DNA of 64,000 nucleotides, taken from the NCBI RefSeq assembly GCF_014332695.1, contig NZ_MBUA01000023.1, forward strand, positions 124,001 through 188,000. Direction: 5' to 3'. The position numbers were made by a program, and so were the translations under genes. Of this stretch, positions 8,194-17,938 are shown in pieces. The DNA comes from Flavihumibacter stibioxidans. GTDB taxonomy: Bacteria; Bacteroidota; Bacteroidia; Chitinophagales; Chitinophagaceae. The number at the start of each line of letters is the position of its first letter. Within the stretch, counting starts at the first letter, position 1. The notes below the pieces were generated by a model, which searched no databases, was not told the origin of the DNA, and saw only the letters and a list, made by a program, of their open reading frames with translations.

Positions 8194-9726
8194 ATGGGTT
8201 GTAGTAGTTGTGGAACCGGGAAACCGAATGGTTGTAAAAGCAACGGAGGATGTTCCTCCGGCGGTTGCAACCGGATGAATGCCTTCGATTGGTTGCAGAA
8301 CCTGCCATTTGCCGATACGGAATCTGCCTGTAAGGTGGTGGAAGTATCTTTCAATAACGGAAGCCGGAAGGATTTTTTCAGGAATAATGCCCTGCAGCAT
8401 TTTGACAAGGGTGAGCAGGTTACGGTAGAGGGTGTAAGCGGTGTGGATGTAGGCGAGATCAACCTTACAGGAGAAATCGTACGCCTCCAGCTGAGGAAAA
8501 GGGGTATCAATGAATTTGACCCTGAAATGAAAAAAGTTTTGCGCAGGGCCAACGAACGGGATCTTGAATTGCTGAAAGTCAACAAGGCCCGTGAAGCAGA
8601 AGCGGTGATTCGTGCCCGTGCCATCGCCCGCCAGTTGAAACTGGAGATGAAGATCAGCGAAGTGGAGATCCAGGCGGATGGGCGGAAAGCGACCTTCTTT
8701 TACATTGCTGATGACCGGGTTGACTTCCGTGAACTGATCAAGATATATGCCAGCGAATTCAAGGTTAAGGTGGAAATGCGCCAGATCGGCGCCCGGCAGG
8801 AAGCCGCAAAAGTGGGTGGCATCGGCAGTTGCGGTCGCGAGCTCTGCTGCAGTACATGGTTAACGGATTTCAAAAGTGTTAACACCACGGCGGCACGTTA
8901 CCAGAACCTGAGCATCAACCAGACCAAGCTCAGCGGCCAATGCGGCCGGCTGAAATGCTGCCTCAATTATGAATTGGATACCTACCTGGATGCTTTGCAG
9001 GGTTTCCCAGACAGGGCAGATACCATCAGGGTAGCCAGGGGCACAGCAAACCTGATCAAAAAAGATATTTTCAAGAACCTGATGTGGTATGTGTTGCCGG
9101 AAAGCAATAAACAATACCCCCTGACCATTGAAAGGGTTCGAAAGATACAATCCCTCAATGCACAGGGCATCACACCCGATGAACTGGAAGCGGTTGATGT
9201 AACCAGCTCCAAACCTAAGGAAGTGGAACCTGAATTTGTGGATGTGGTTGGCCAGATCAGCCTGCGCAGCCTGGAGAAAAATGACCGTCGCCGCAAGCAG
9301 CAGCAACAGCAGCAGAGGCAGAAACCGGCTGGACCCAGGGCCGGTGGAGGTCAGCAGCCGGGCAGGGAACCAAGGGAAGCCCGTGAACAACGTGAGCCGC
9401 GCGGACAGGTTCCACCACAGGGAGGCCAGGGTGGAAGGCAGGGACAACAACCGAAGCCACAGGGGCAACAGCCTAAACAACAGCAGGGACAGCCAAGGCC
9501 ACAGGGACAGCAGGGGCAGGGCCGCCAGCAACCAGGCGGAGATCGTCCGCAGGGAAATCGTCCGCAGGGGGAACGCCCGCAGGGTGGTCGTCCGCAGGGT
9601 GGAGAAAGGCAACAACGCCCACCCAGGCAGGGAGGGCAGCAAAGACCAGGCGGCCCGGACAGGCAGGGTGGTGAAAGACCAGATTCGGGTGCAAACACTC
9701 CCAGGAACGAGGGACCAAAAGAATAA
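8194..9726 (+). CDS. PSP1-domain (RicT-like) protein with Gln/Gly/Pro/Arg-rich tail
   Basis: Member of the PSP1/RicT family; in Bacillus RicT is part of an Fe-S-containing complex that affects RNA maturation. Three parts: a Cys/Gly-rich N terminus (8 Cys or so in the first 26 residues, MGCSSCGTGKPNGC...), the PSP1 core (about 45-330) with the conserved GIGSCGRELCC and CGRLKCCLNYE Cys clusters, and a long low-complexity tail (about 364-510) made of Q, G, P and R. The tail includes four perfect-length 15-bp units coding (D/N/E/G)RPQG. The tail could bind RNA or stay disordered; that is inference. Follows holB, a common neighbour in Bacteroidetes, and ends at a strong terminator. Confidence 0.9.
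   Translation: MGCSSCGTGKPNGCKSNGGCSSGGCNRMNAFDWLQNLPFADTESACKVVEVSFNNGSRKDFFRNNALQHFDKGEQVTVEGVSGVDVGEINLTGEIVRLQLRKRGINEFDPEMKKVLRRANERDLELLKVNKAREAEAVIRARAIARQLKLEMKISEVEIQADGRKATFFYIADDRVDFRELIKIYASEFKVKVEMRQIGARQEAAKVGGIGSCGRELCCSTWLTDFKSVNTTAARYQNLSINQTKLSGQCGRLKCCLNYELDTYLDALQGFPDRADTIRVARGTANLIKKDIFKNLMWYVLPESNKQYPLTIERVRKIQSLNAQGITPDELEAVDVTSSKPKEVEPEFVDVVGQISLRSLEKNDRRRKQQQQQQRQKPAGPRAGGGQQPGREPREAREQREPRGQVPPQGGQGGRQGQQPKPQGQQPKQQQGQPRPQGQQGQGRQQPGGDRPQGNRPQGERPQGGRPQGGERQQRPPRQGGQQRPGGPDRQGGERPDSGANTPRNEGPKE
9541..9600 (+). repeat. Tandem 15-bp repeat (x4) inside the PSP1 gene tail
   Basis: Four adjacent 15-bp units of the form nnTCGTCCGCAGGGn, each coding X-R-P-Q-G. The length multiple of 3 means copy-number change would keep the frame. 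Confidence 0.8.
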
Positions 9727-9740
9727 ACAATACATTGGAA

Positions 9741-9800
9741 AAGGCTTCTGACGTTTATGATGACTGAATTGGTAATCGGAAACGTCAGAAGCCTTTTTTT
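9741..9800 (+). terminator. Strong rho-independent terminator after the PSP1 gene
   Basis: Perfect 16-bp inverted repeat, AAGGCTTCTGACGTTT (9741-9756) against its complement (9780-9795), followed by a T run to 9800. The 5' side is preceded by A's, so it may also stop leftward transcription; the convergent amidohydrolase gene ends at its edge (stop at 9799). Confidence 0.92.
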
Positions 9801-11265
9801 AATCCCGGTAATTCAATGCCGGTGCGCGGTCGCCCAGCAGGGGAATATATTTAAAGCCGGCACCCCGGGATTGGTCAAACTCCAGCTTTGCCTTTTGCAG
9901 TTCTGAAGGATTCATTAATAAATCAATAGCGGTCAATGCCATCGTCTTGGCAGCAACCATCATACCCTTGGTACCGATTTCCGTACCCCCGCTGGCAACA
10001 GCCTGCCAGCTGTGGGCTGGTGTTCCGGGAACCCATGTAGCTGCCTGCAGTCCAACCGTTGGCACGGTATAGCTTACATCTCCCACATCGGTGGAACCCA
10101 TCGTTTCACCAGACTCCTTATTGAGCGGTTGTACCTCCCCGGCAGATGCAACTGGTGGTGCTGCAAATCCTAGTCCGGCCTGAATTTTCCTTGCAAAATC
10201 CAACTCGTCTGCAGTATAGTTCACCCCGCCCACTTTTACCAGGTTCTGCTGCATCAGATCAGCCAGGGTGTTATTGATCAGCAGGTCGTGGGTTCCCCCA
10301 ATGATTTCATGGTCAGTGCGGGTACCGGTACCCAGGGCCGCACCATCTGCTGCTTTGGAAATGCGGTCAAAAATCTCCATCACAACGTCCCTTTTGGGGT
10401 GTCTTACATAATAATAAACTTCTGCAAAATCCGGGACCACATTGGGAGCTTTGCCACCGCTGGTAATCACATAATGAATCCTTGCATTGGAAGGAACATG
10501 TTCCCGCATCATATTCACCATATGGTTCATGGCTTCCACCGCATCCAGAGAGGACCGGCCTTTATCCGGGGCTGCCGCTGCATGCGCGGAGGTCCCGTAA
10601 AACCGGAACTTGGCAGATTTATTGGCCAGTGCACCATCTACCCAGGTAGTATTCTGATCAGAAGGGTGCCAGTGGATCACCGCATCCACACCGTTGAACA
10701 GACCGGCCCTCACCAGGTACACTTTACCCGAGCCGCCTTCCTCCGCCGGGGTGCCATAGACTTTGATGGTACCCTTCCATTTATTCTGGTCGATCAGCTG
10801 TTTCAGTTCGATTCCGGCAGCAACCGAAGCCGTACCAAATAAATTATGCCCGCAACCATGTCCCGAGGCCCTTCCTTCAGCAGGCTTTTTTTCGGGTATA
10901 GCTTGTTGTGAGAGACCAGGCAATGCATCATATTCCGCAAGGATGCCGATAACAGGCTGACCGGTTCCGTAAGTTGCCACAAACGCCGTGGGTATGCCCG
11001 CCACTCCGCTTTCCACCTGGAATCCTTTATCTTTCAGTGCCTGTTGCAGAAGCGCAGAACTCTTCTGCTCCTTATATCCCAGCTCGGAATAGTCCCATAT
11101 CCGCAAAGCAATATCTTTATAGTAGCCATATTGCAAATCGAGGTCCTGCTTAGCCTGTTGTTTCCACTTATCGGCAGCGGGTGCCGGTTTTTTTTTCTGG
11201 GCCTGGAGATGGGAGGAGCCCAGGATCATCAAAGCGGGTACAAAAAATCTTAACCTGTAAAACAT
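9799..11265 (-). CDS. M20-family amidohydrolase (AbgB-like), exported
   Basis: Metal-dependent amidohydrolase of peptidase family M20, closest in architecture to p-aminobenzoyl-glutamate hydrolase subunit B and related amidases. A signal peptide (MFYRLRFFVPALMILGSSHL, cleavage after AQA) predicts a periplasmic or secreted protein. Metal-binding hallmarks: GILAEYDALPG, ASGHGCGHNLFG and GTPAEEGGSGK (catalytic Glu). A dimerisation domain insert (about 200-320) contains STSAHAAAAP-type sequence (GTSAHAAAAPDKGRSSLDA). The ATG at 11265 is preferred to the one at 11286 because it starts the signal peptide. Divergent from the neighbouring hydrolase with only 33 bp between start codons. The physiological substrate is unknown. 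Confidence 0.9.
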   Translation of the reverse strand: MFYRLRFFVPALMILGSSHLQAQKKKPAPAADKWKQQAKQDLDLQYGYYKDIALRIWDYSELGYKEQKSSALLQQALKDKGFQVESGVAGIPTAFVATYGTGQPVIGILAEYDALPGLSQQAIPEKKPAEGRASGHGCGHNLFGTASVAAGIELKQLIDQNKWKGTIKVYGTPAEEGGSGKVYLVRAGLFNGVDAVIHWHPSDQNTTWVDGALANKSAKFRFYGTSAHAAAAPDKGRSSLDAVEAMNHMVNMMREHVPSNARIHYVITSGGKAPNVVPDFAEVYYYVRHPKRDVVMEIFDRISKAADGAALGTGTRTDHEIIGGTHDLLINNTLADLMQQNLVKVGGVNYTADELDFARKIQAGLGFAAPPVASAGEVQPLNKESGETMGSTDVGDVSYTVPTVGLQAATWVPGTPAHSWQAVASGGTEIGTKGMMVAAKTMALTAIDLLMNPSELQKAKLEFDQSRGAGFKYIPLLGDRAPALNYRD

Positions 11266-11298
11266 ATTGAGGGATTGATTGTACAATTTAAAGTATTT

Positions 11299-12147
11299 AT
11301 GAAAAAATCAGTTATTGCCATTTTACTGTTTTTATGCTGCTGGCTGGTATTTGCGCAAAGCTGCCTGACTTTCCGTACCCCGGATAAAAAAGCAATCAGC
11401 GGTTTCGCTAAAAAAGGAGTGGAACTCAGGTCGTTTACGGATCGCAATGATGGCAATACGATACATTATGTCCAGACCGGCTCAGATACCATGCCTACCC
11501 TCTTATTTATCCATGGCACTCCCGGCAGCTGGACAGCTTTCGAACCCTACCTGCTTGACAGCTCACTAAGGAGTCGTTTCAGGCTGATCAGCATCGACAG
11601 GCCCGGATTTGGGTACAGTAATTTCGGGAAGCCGGAAAACCTCGCGGAACAATCCAGGCAGATGGGACCGGTGATACAAAAGTTGAAAAACGGGAAGAAA
11701 TTCCGCATGCTTGGTCATTCACTCGGGGCACCAATGGCACTGCAATTGCAGCTGGATTATCCCGGGCTGGCAGATGAAATATTCCTGTTAGCAGGAAGTA
11801 TTGACCCCGCGGCAGAGAAGCCCGAGAGATGGCGCTACCTGGCAGCAAAAACCCCGCTCAACTATTTACTGCCGGGTGCTTTCAGGCCCTCCAACCAGGA
11901 GTTGATTTACCTGAAATCGGACTTAAAAAAATTATCGCCGAGGCTGGGTGAAATCAATTGCCCGGTTTATTTTATCCATGGCAGGAAAGACAGTTGGGTT
12001 CCTCCTGTCAACGTTGATTTCGGTTTGAAAATGCTGGTCGGCGCACCAATCAGGGATACCACCTGGTTAGGCGGCGGACATTTCATCCCCTGGACCCACT
12101 TTGAAGAAATCCGGGAGATACTTCTTTCCATAAAAAATGGTGAATAG
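11299..12147 (+). CDS. Alpha/beta-fold hydrolase, exported
   Basis: Alpha/beta hydrolase with an N-terminal signal sequence (MKKSVIAILLFLCCWLVFA) and a Cys shortly after (AQSC), which may be a weak lipobox. Oxyanion motif HGTPGSW (about residue 72), nucleophile elbow GHSLGAP (Ser), acid in HGRKDSWVPP (Asp) and base in GGGHFIPW (His) are all present, so it should be active. Substrate unknown; esterase-type activity is likely. Start at 11299 because the reading frame before it is not signal-like. Confidence 0.85.
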   Translation: MKKSVIAILLFLCCWLVFAQSCLTFRTPDKKAISGFAKKGVELRSFTDRNDGNTIHYVQTGSDTMPTLLFIHGTPGSWTAFEPYLLDSSLRSRFRLISIDRPGFGYSNFGKPENLAEQSRQMGPVIQKLKNGKKFRMLGHSLGAPMALQLQLDYPGLADEIFLLAGSIDPAAEKPERWRYLAAKTPLNYLLPGAFRPSNQELIYLKSDLKKLSPRLGEINCPVYFIHGRKDSWVPPVNVDFGLKMLVGAPIRDTTWLGGGHFIPWTHFEEIREILLSIKNGE

Positions 12148-12164
12148 CGCCGGCCATTCACCAT
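12131..12164 (-). terminator. Terminator-like hairpin between convergent genes
   Basis: 9-bp stem ATGGTGAAT / ATTCACCAT with a 10-nt GC-rich loop (12146-12155). On the minus strand a T6 run follows, so it fits as the terminator of the AIM24 gene. It overlaps the last codons of the convergent hydrolase. Confidence 0.6.
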
Positions 12165-12185
12165 CCAGGATTCAACATTTTTAGT

Positions 12186-12980
12186 CTACCATCCATCGCC
12201 GTCAAGCACATTGCCCAGTCCACCCAGTATGCCACCTTCTTCCTTCCTGTTGGTGGTTCCATATTGCATGATCCTGCTGGCCAGTCGGCTGATAGGCAGG
12301 GTTTGGATCCATACCTTACCTGGTCCGCGAAGGGTTGCGAAGAAGAGACCTTCACCACCGAAAATGGTATTCCGGATACCGCCCACAAACTGGATATCGA
12401 AATCTATGGTTTGCGTATAAGCCACTACACAACCGGTGTCAAGTTTCAGCACTTCACCGGGTTGCAGTTCCCTTTCAAAAACGTGACCACCTGCATGAAC
12501 AAAGGCCATGCCGTCACCCTCCAGCTTTTGCATGATGAACCCTTCCCCGCCAAAAATACCGGTACCGAGTTTGCGTTGCAGGGCAATTCCCACGCTTACT
12601 CCCTTGGCAGCGCAGAGGAATGCATCCTTCTGGCAAATTATACGTCCGCCCAATTGCAGCAGGTCAAGTGGAATGATCTTTCCCGGGTAGGGTGAAGCAA
12701 AACTCACCCGTTTTTTACCATGTGAAGTATTGGTAAATGCGGTCATAAACAAACTCTCGCCTGTGAGTATGCGCTTTCCGGCACTCATCAGTTTACCAAA
12801 AAATCCGCCTGATTGCTGTTGTGAGCCATCACCGAAAATGGTTGCCATCTGGACCCCATCGTCCATCATCATAAAGCTGCCGCTTTCTGCAATGGCAGTT
12901 TCGTTCGGATCCAGTTCAACTTCTACGAACTGCATCTCTTCGCCGTGAATGTGATAATCTATTTCGTGGTTACTTCTCAT
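12186..12980 (-). CDS. AIM24/TIGR00266-family protein
   Basis: TIGR00266/AIM24 family (trypsin-like beta-sandwich fold of unknown biochemical role). Hallmarks include [20 protein letters not shown] in its N-terminal third (here [16 protein letters not shown]), a Gly-rich [19 protein letters not shown] segment and the repeated GGEGF/GGEGLF turns ([26 protein letters not shown]). 264 aa is usual. No signal peptide. A -7 element (TAATTTTG) ends 4 nt before the ATG. Confidence 0.9.
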   Translation of the reverse strand: MRSNHEIDYHIHGEEMQFVEVELDPNETAIAESGSFMMMDDGVQMATIFGDGSQQQSGGFFGKLMSAGKRILTGESLFMTAFTNTSHGKKRVSFASPYPGKIIPLDLLQLGGRIICQKDAFLCAAKGVSVGIALQRKLGTGIFGGEGFIMQKLEGDGMAFVHAGGHVFERELQPGEVLKLDTGCVVAYTQTIDFDIQFVGGIRNTIFGGEGLFFATLRGPGKVWIQTLPISRLASRIMQYGTTNRKEEGGILGGLGNVLDGDGW

Positions 12981-12984
12981 CTGC

Positions 12985-12992
12985 CAAAATTA
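12985..12992 (-). promoter_or_regulatory. -7 promoter element (TAATTTTG) of the AIM24 gene
   Basis: Exact TAnnTTTG match on the minus strand, 4 nt upstream of the ATG at 12980; leaderless mRNA is expected. Confidence 0.45.
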
Positions 12993-13040
12993 TGAATTAC
13001 TAAAAATATTTTTCCATTTCTATATCAATACATTTTCCCA

Positions 13041-16000
13041 TCAGAACCAGCTGCCTGCCCATGCCCTGTATGCCGGATCACTATCATTACCGCGTACTTT
13101 TCTCTTTCTCCTGACCACTTTAATTCTCTGTTTGAACATGGTATAAAAAACAAGTATCAGGAATATGAGCGTCAGGGGCGGAATGCCCAGCATACTGATC
13201 CATTTGCCGCCAAACTGGTTTCGCATTGGCCTGCGGAGTCTTTCAGCCATCAGGTACATGGCCGGCACAACAACCAGGGTCATAAAGAACGCGAATGTCA
13301 GACCAAAGATGATAGTCCATGACAACGGTTTCCAGAATACGGCATTATCACCGCCGAAGAAAATATGCGGATTCAGTTCGGCAAACAGGGTAATGAAATT
13401 AATATTAAACCCTACTGCAAGCGGTATCAGGGCAAGAATGGCGGCAAGGGCCGTAAGCAGTACAGGAATAATACGGGTCTTACCGGCAGCAATAACCGCT
13501 TCCCTGGTTTTCATACCCCTGGCCCTCAGTTCATCGGCAAACTCGATCACCAGGATACCATTTTTCACTACAATACCTGCAAGGCCGACAATACCGATGC
13601 CGGTCATTACTACGCTCACTTCCATGCGGGTAAGTGCAAAACCCAGCAACACGCCAATTACGCTGAAAACGATCTCAGTAAGGATGATCACGGATTTACT
13701 GATGGAGTTGAATTGCAACACCAGGATAAACAGGATCAGCATCAGGGCGATGGCCAGTGCCCTGGTCAGGAAGGCGCCGGTTTCAGCCTGTTGTTCCCCT
13801 TCACCTGTTTGTTTAATAGTTACCCCTTCCGAAGTCATCCTGAAATTGTCAATATGTTCCTTGATACGCTGGTTCACTTCTGTAGGTGTGAAATTGGACA
13901 GCACGTTGGATCGCAGGGTGATCACGCGCTTATGATTCTTTCTCTTCACGCTTCCCAGGGTGCTGGTATAATCCACCGTAACCAGCGAGCTGATCGGAAC
14001 ACGCTTGATCTGGCCACCACTGGCAAAATCACGGAAAACTATACTCATATTCAACAGGTCCACCAGGTTGGTTCTTTGCAGTTCGCTGTTGCGAAGTTGT
14101 ATCTTGTATTCATCCTCGCCATCCTTGATCTTGGAAATCTCCCGGCCAAACAGGGCAGTTCGGATCTGCATACCCACCTGGGCAGATGAAACCCCTTCGA
14201 TCAGTGCACGCTCACGGTTAAGTGTAAGCGAAATTTCTGGGTTATTCAGGTCCACGTCCATTTTCAGTTCTTCGACACCGGCCACCTGGATGGAATCAAG
14301 GAAGTTCTTGAGTGAAACGGAGGTTTTGATCAAAGCGTCAAAATCCTCTGAGGCGATTTCGATATTAACCGGGGGATCTGTTGGCGGGCCACCCTGTTCC
14401 TGGGCTACACTCAGTTCAGCACCGGGAATTCCTTTCACCACATTGCGGATGGAATCCAGGATCGGTTTGGTGGAAACCCCATGGCGTTTCTCGAATTCAA
14501 CAAAGGATACCTGGATCCTGCCGAGTTCAGGCCTCGTACTCCGATCGCCACTCATCGGGTCGCTGGCGCCAACAGCCACGTTGGAGATCACCGATTCAAC
14601 GATCGGGTTTTCTTTCCCGTTTTCCATACCCAGGACTTTATATACCCTCTTCTCCAGGGACTGGGTTATAGAATCGGTGTACTCAACTGAAGTTCCGACC
14701 GGTAATTTCAGGTACACGTACACGAAGTTGGGGTCGCCGGAAGGGAAGAATACAACAGGCACTTTCCTTGCACCGAAAAACAGGACGGACAGTATCAGTA
14801 ATATGAATGTGCCCACCAGGATCTTGACTGGTCGCCAGCCATGAAGTGAGTAACGCAGGAGTGTTTCATACCGGGCCATGATCCAGGGCAGTGCCCTGTC
14901 CTGGAACCTGGTGATGATGCCCTCCAGGACATACCTGTTCAGGATACCAAGAAGCAGGAAGAACATGACCAGGTTACCCCAGAAATAATACATATTGGTA
15001 GCACCGGGAACATCATTTCCCACATTGGCGCCAAGGCCGATAAGCAACAGTGCAACCACCGCTGCTGCCCAGAACCCTTTGCTTTTAAAGAGTGATGGCC
15101 TGGGTCCGTGTTTGTCATCGTGGGTCATGAAATCAACCGCGAATACCGGGTTCATGATGAATGCCACCACTAAGGATGCCGTCAGCGTAAAGATCAGCAT
15201 GGTAGGCAGATAGATCATGAATTTACCAATGATTCCGGGCCAGAAAAGCAGGGGAACAAATGGGGCCAGCGTGGTCAGTGTACCTGCCAGAACAGGAATG
15301 AACACTTCACCGGCAGCCATCATGGCGGATTTCTCGGAGTTGAGTTTTCCTTTCCCCTCCACAAAAATCCGGTGGGTATTTTCTATCACCACAATGGCAT
15401 CATCCACTATAATACCCAGTCCGAATAACAGGGCAAAGAGCACGATAAAGTTCAGGGTTACATGTCCGCCTACGATCAGGTCGGCCGCAGGTAAAAACAG
15501 GAAGGCCACAAACATACTCAGTGGAACGCTGAGGGCAACGAAGAAGGCATTCACCACCCCCATAAAAAACATCAGGATGATCAGTACCAGCACGAAGCCA
15601 ATTACAATGGAGTTGACAAGGTCATTGAATGAAACCCGGGTCGCCTTGCTCTGGTCACCGGTGATCACCAGTTGGAGGTCCTTGGGAAACTGCGTTGTAT
15701 GCAATTCTTCCACAACCTTTTTCACGTCATCGGATGTTTCGATCAGGTTCTCCCCTGCCCTTTTAATGATGTTCAGGGTAATCACATTCTTTCCGTTCAG
15801 GCGGGCATAACTTTCCTTTTCCTTTACGGTATCCTTAATGGTGGCAACATCCTTCAGGTAAATCGGTGCGCCGCTGGTATTCCGGATGATCAGTTTTTCT
15901 ATATCGAAAGCTGTTTTGAACTGTCCCTTGAGCTGAAGGTTACGTTTCATGTTACCAACCTCCAGCAGGCCACCTGATATATCGAGGTTTTCTCGGGATA

Positions 16001-16661
16001 CTGCATTGGCGATATCATCAAAAGTCACATTGGAAGCCAGCATCCGGGCATTGTCAACATTGATCTGGAATTCCCTTTCAGGTGCTCCCACAAGGTCAAC
16101 CCGGTTGATCTGGGGAAGTTCCTCCAGTTTATCCTGCAGTTCATCAGCATAGCTTTTCAATCGCTGCAGGTCATAGTCGCCGCTTACGTTTACATACATG
16201 ATGGGCTGTTCAGAGAAACTTACTTCGAGTACCGTAGGTTCTTCAGTAAGGTCAGTAGGAAGGTCTTTTTTCGCTTTATCCACCGCATCCCTGACTTTCT
16301 GGAGCGCCACATCGGTTGATACATCGGTATCAAATTCAACAATGATGGAACTAAAGTCCTGCTGGGAAGTACTCGTGGTTTTTTTGATCTTGGCACCGGT
16401 GATGCCCTTGATCTGTTTTTCAATCGGCCTGCTGACAAGGTTTTCAATATCCTTGGGGGAGTTTCCTACATAAATCGTTTGTACATAGATGGTAGGAATG
16501 ACAATATCGGGAAACTGTTCCTTGGGCAGTGTTATGAACTGAAACACACCTATCACGCTGACGAATATCATCAGCAGGTAAATGGATGTTTTGTTCCGGA
16601 TGCTCCAGGTGGTAGGCCCGAACTGTTTGAAAGTATGTTTTATTTTATCTAACGCACTCAT
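13041..16661 (-). CDS. RND efflux transporter permease
   Basis: Inner-membrane proton-driven RND pump of the HAE/AcrB-like superfamily. About 12 transmembrane helices in two halves: TM1 near 28-45, a TM2-6 block around 350-545, TM7 near 600 and TM8-12 around 985-1160. The proton-relay motif GIIVDDAIVVIENTHR (TM4) is present, and GIVVKNGILVIEF marks the second half. 1206 aa is longer than AcrB (about 1050), mostly from an extra hydrophobic pair after the first half (about 530-600) and a C-terminal basic tail. Last gene of the tetR-tolC-adaptor-pump operon, 89 bp after the adaptor. Substrate unknown; drugs or lipids are possible. Confidence 0.95.
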   Translation of the reverse strand: MSALDKIKHTFKQFGPTTWSIRNKTSIYLLMIFVSVIGVFQFITLPKEQFPDIVIPTIYVQTIYVGNSPKDIENLVSRPIEKQIKGITGAKIKKTTSTSQQDFSSIIVEFDTDVSTDVALQKVRDAVDKAKKDLPTDLTEEPTVLEVSFSEQPIMYVNVSGDYDLQRLKSYADELQDKLEELPQINRVDLVGAPEREFQINVDNARMLASNVTFDDIANAVSRENLDISGGLLEVGNMKRNLQLKGQFKTAFDIEKLIIRNTSGAPIYLKDVATIKDTVKEKESYARLNGKNVITLNIIKRAGENLIETSDDVKKVVEELHTTQFPKDLQLVITGDQSKATRVSFNDLVNSIVIGFVLVLIILMFFMGVVNAFFVALSVPLSMFVAFLFLPAADLIVGGHVTLNFIVLFALLFGLGIIVDDAIVVIENTHRIFVEGKGKLNSEKSAMMAAGEVFIPVLAGTLTTLAPFVPLLFWPGIIGKFMIYLPTMLIFTLTASLVVAFIMNPVFAVDFMTHDDKHGPRPSLFKSKGFWAAAVVALLLIGLGANVGNDVPGATNMYYFWGNLVMFFLLLGILNRYVLEGIITRFQDRALPWIMARYETLLRYSLHGWRPVKILVGTFILLILSVLFFGARKVPVVFFPSGDPNFVYVYLKLPVGTSVEYTDSITQSLEKRVYKVLGMENGKENPIVESVISNVAVGASDPMSGDRSTRPELGRIQVSFVEFEKRHGVSTKPILDSIRNVVKGIPGAELSVAQEQGGPPTDPPVNIEIASEDFDALIKTSVSLKNFLDSIQVAGVEELKMDVDLNNPEISLTLNRERALIEGVSSAQVGMQIRTALFGREISKIKDGEDEYKIQLRNSELQRTNLVDLLNMSIVFRDFASGGQIKRVPISSLVTVDYTSTLGSVKRKNHKRVITLRSNVLSNFTPTEVNQRIKEHIDNFRMTSEGVTIKQTGEGEQQAETGAFLTRALAIALMLILFILVLQFNSISKSVIILTEIVFSVIGVLLGFALTRMEVSVVMTGIGIVGLAGIVVKNGILVIEFADELRARGMKTREAVIAAGKTRIIPVLLTALAAILALIPLAVGFNINFITLFAELNPHIFFGGDNAVFWKPLSWTIIFGLTFAFFMTLVVVPAMYLMAERLRRPMRNQFGGKWISMLGIPPLTLIFLILVFYTMFKQRIKVVRRKRKVRGNDSDPAYRAWAGSWF

Positions 16662-16750
16662 AACGGGAGATTATGGTAAACCGCAAAAAAGTTTGTGGTT
16701 TGCAGGTTGTAGTTTGAGGTGGTGTTCATCATTTCTGGTGGCAGGCGGTT

Positions 16751-17908
16751 TTATTGCCCGGTGGCGGATACGGTGATGAGCTGGCCGTCGTAGAGGCTCT
16801 GGTACCCTTCGGTAATCAGTACATCCCCTCCTTTGAGGCCGTTGTGGATTTCGAGCATTTCGCCATACAGTTCACCAGTGGTCACCGTACGTTTGCGTGC
16901 CCTCATCTTTCCATTCTCATTTACTGCCACCAGCACGAATTTGCCCTTTTCATCATTCTGCAGGGTATTAACCGGAATGGTGATGGCATCCGGAACAGTA
17001 TAGTCTTCTATCCGAACCTTAGCGATCTGGTTGGGACTGATGTTCTTGTCTGAGGGCATTTTCCCCTCTACATAAAACGAGCGGCTGTTCGGATCGATCA
17101 GTTTTCCCGATACGCTTACTTTGGTATTGTAGGTCTTGCCGATGTCAGGAAGGGTGACCTGCATCAGGTTGCCCACTTTTACCCTGTCGAGATAGTTTTC
17201 GGGAACCTGGGCTACTGTCTTAAGAGTGCTGGTATTAACAATCCTGATCCCGTTTAACGGCGAACCGGTGAAGGTTTCCCCAACCTTGATATTCACCTCA
17301 TCGGCAATGCCACTGACTTCAGCATACACATTGGTCATGGTCAGCTGTTCATTCAGGATGGACACCTGTCTTTCAGCCTGGTCCACATTATTCTTTGCGG
17401 TGATCAGTTGTACTTCTGTACCTATGTTCTGGTCCCACAGGTTTTGCTGGCGCTGGTAGAGGTTTTTCGCGTAAGCCAGTTGAGTTTTGGCAGTCTCGAT
17501 CTGTTGCCTGATGACTGCATCATCCAGCTTCAGCAGGAGTTTTCCTTTTCCAACCGGGTCGCCTTGTTTTACAAAAATGGCCTTCACCTGTCCACCCATA
17601 CCACGGGGTGTTACATAAGAAATATTTTCTGCATCGATCTTTCCCTGCAGGTCAATATAATGAGTAAATGGTGCGGTTGCCAGGGTTGTGAGCACCACCA
17701 GTTTCGGCTTCTCAACCGGAACCGCATTTGGGTCGAGGCGCATGATCTCTTTTTCCAGCTTGGAGATATCCTCAGCGGTTTTAGCATGCGTTTCTTTCAA
17801 TTGCTTAAGTTCAGCTTTCTTTTTATCAAGATTGTTGTTACCGGTACCACAGGCAATTGCCATAAGGAGAGTGGAAGCGGTTAACAGTTGTTTTGTGATC
17901 GTTTGCAT
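16751..17908 (-). CDS. RND periplasmic adaptor (membrane fusion protein) lipoprotein
   Basis: HlyD/AcrA-type adaptor linking the RND pump to the TolC channel. Lipoprotein signal (MQTITKQLLTASTLLMAIAC, Cys20). A coiled-coil lies at about 27-60 directly after the anchor, then a barrel-sandwich lipoyl domain with GQVKAIFVKQGDPVGKGKLL, an alpha-hairpin (about 135-185), and C-terminal beta-barrel and membrane-proximal domains. The early coiled coil before the lipoyl half is unusual in position. 30 bp after tolC in the same operon. Confidence 0.93.
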   Translation of the reverse strand: MQTITKQLLTASTLLMAIACGTGNNNLDKKKAELKQLKETHAKTAEDISKLEKEIMRLDPNAVPVEKPKLVVLTTLATAPFTHYIDLQGKIDAENISYVTPRGMGGQVKAIFVKQGDPVGKGKLLLKLDDAVIRQQIETAKTQLAYAKNLYQRQQNLWDQNIGTEVQLITAKNNVDQAERQVSILNEQLTMTNVYAEVSGIADEVNIKVGETFTGSPLNGIRIVNTSTLKTVAQVPENYLDRVKVGNLMQVTLPDIGKTYNTKVSVSGKLIDPNSRSFYVEGKMPSDKNISPNQIAKVRIEDYTVPDAITIPVNTLQNDEKGKFVLVAVNENGKMRARKRTVTTGELYGEMLEIHNGLKGGDVLITEGYQSLYDGQLITVSATGQ

Positions 17909-17938
17909 ACAATGCTATTTAAATAGTATCAGGTTTGT

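Noticed and set aside
9236-9751. Long ORFs in other frames across the PSP1 tail
   Set aside because: Repeat-rich GC sequence keeps several frames open; only the PSP1 frame continues a conserved domain.
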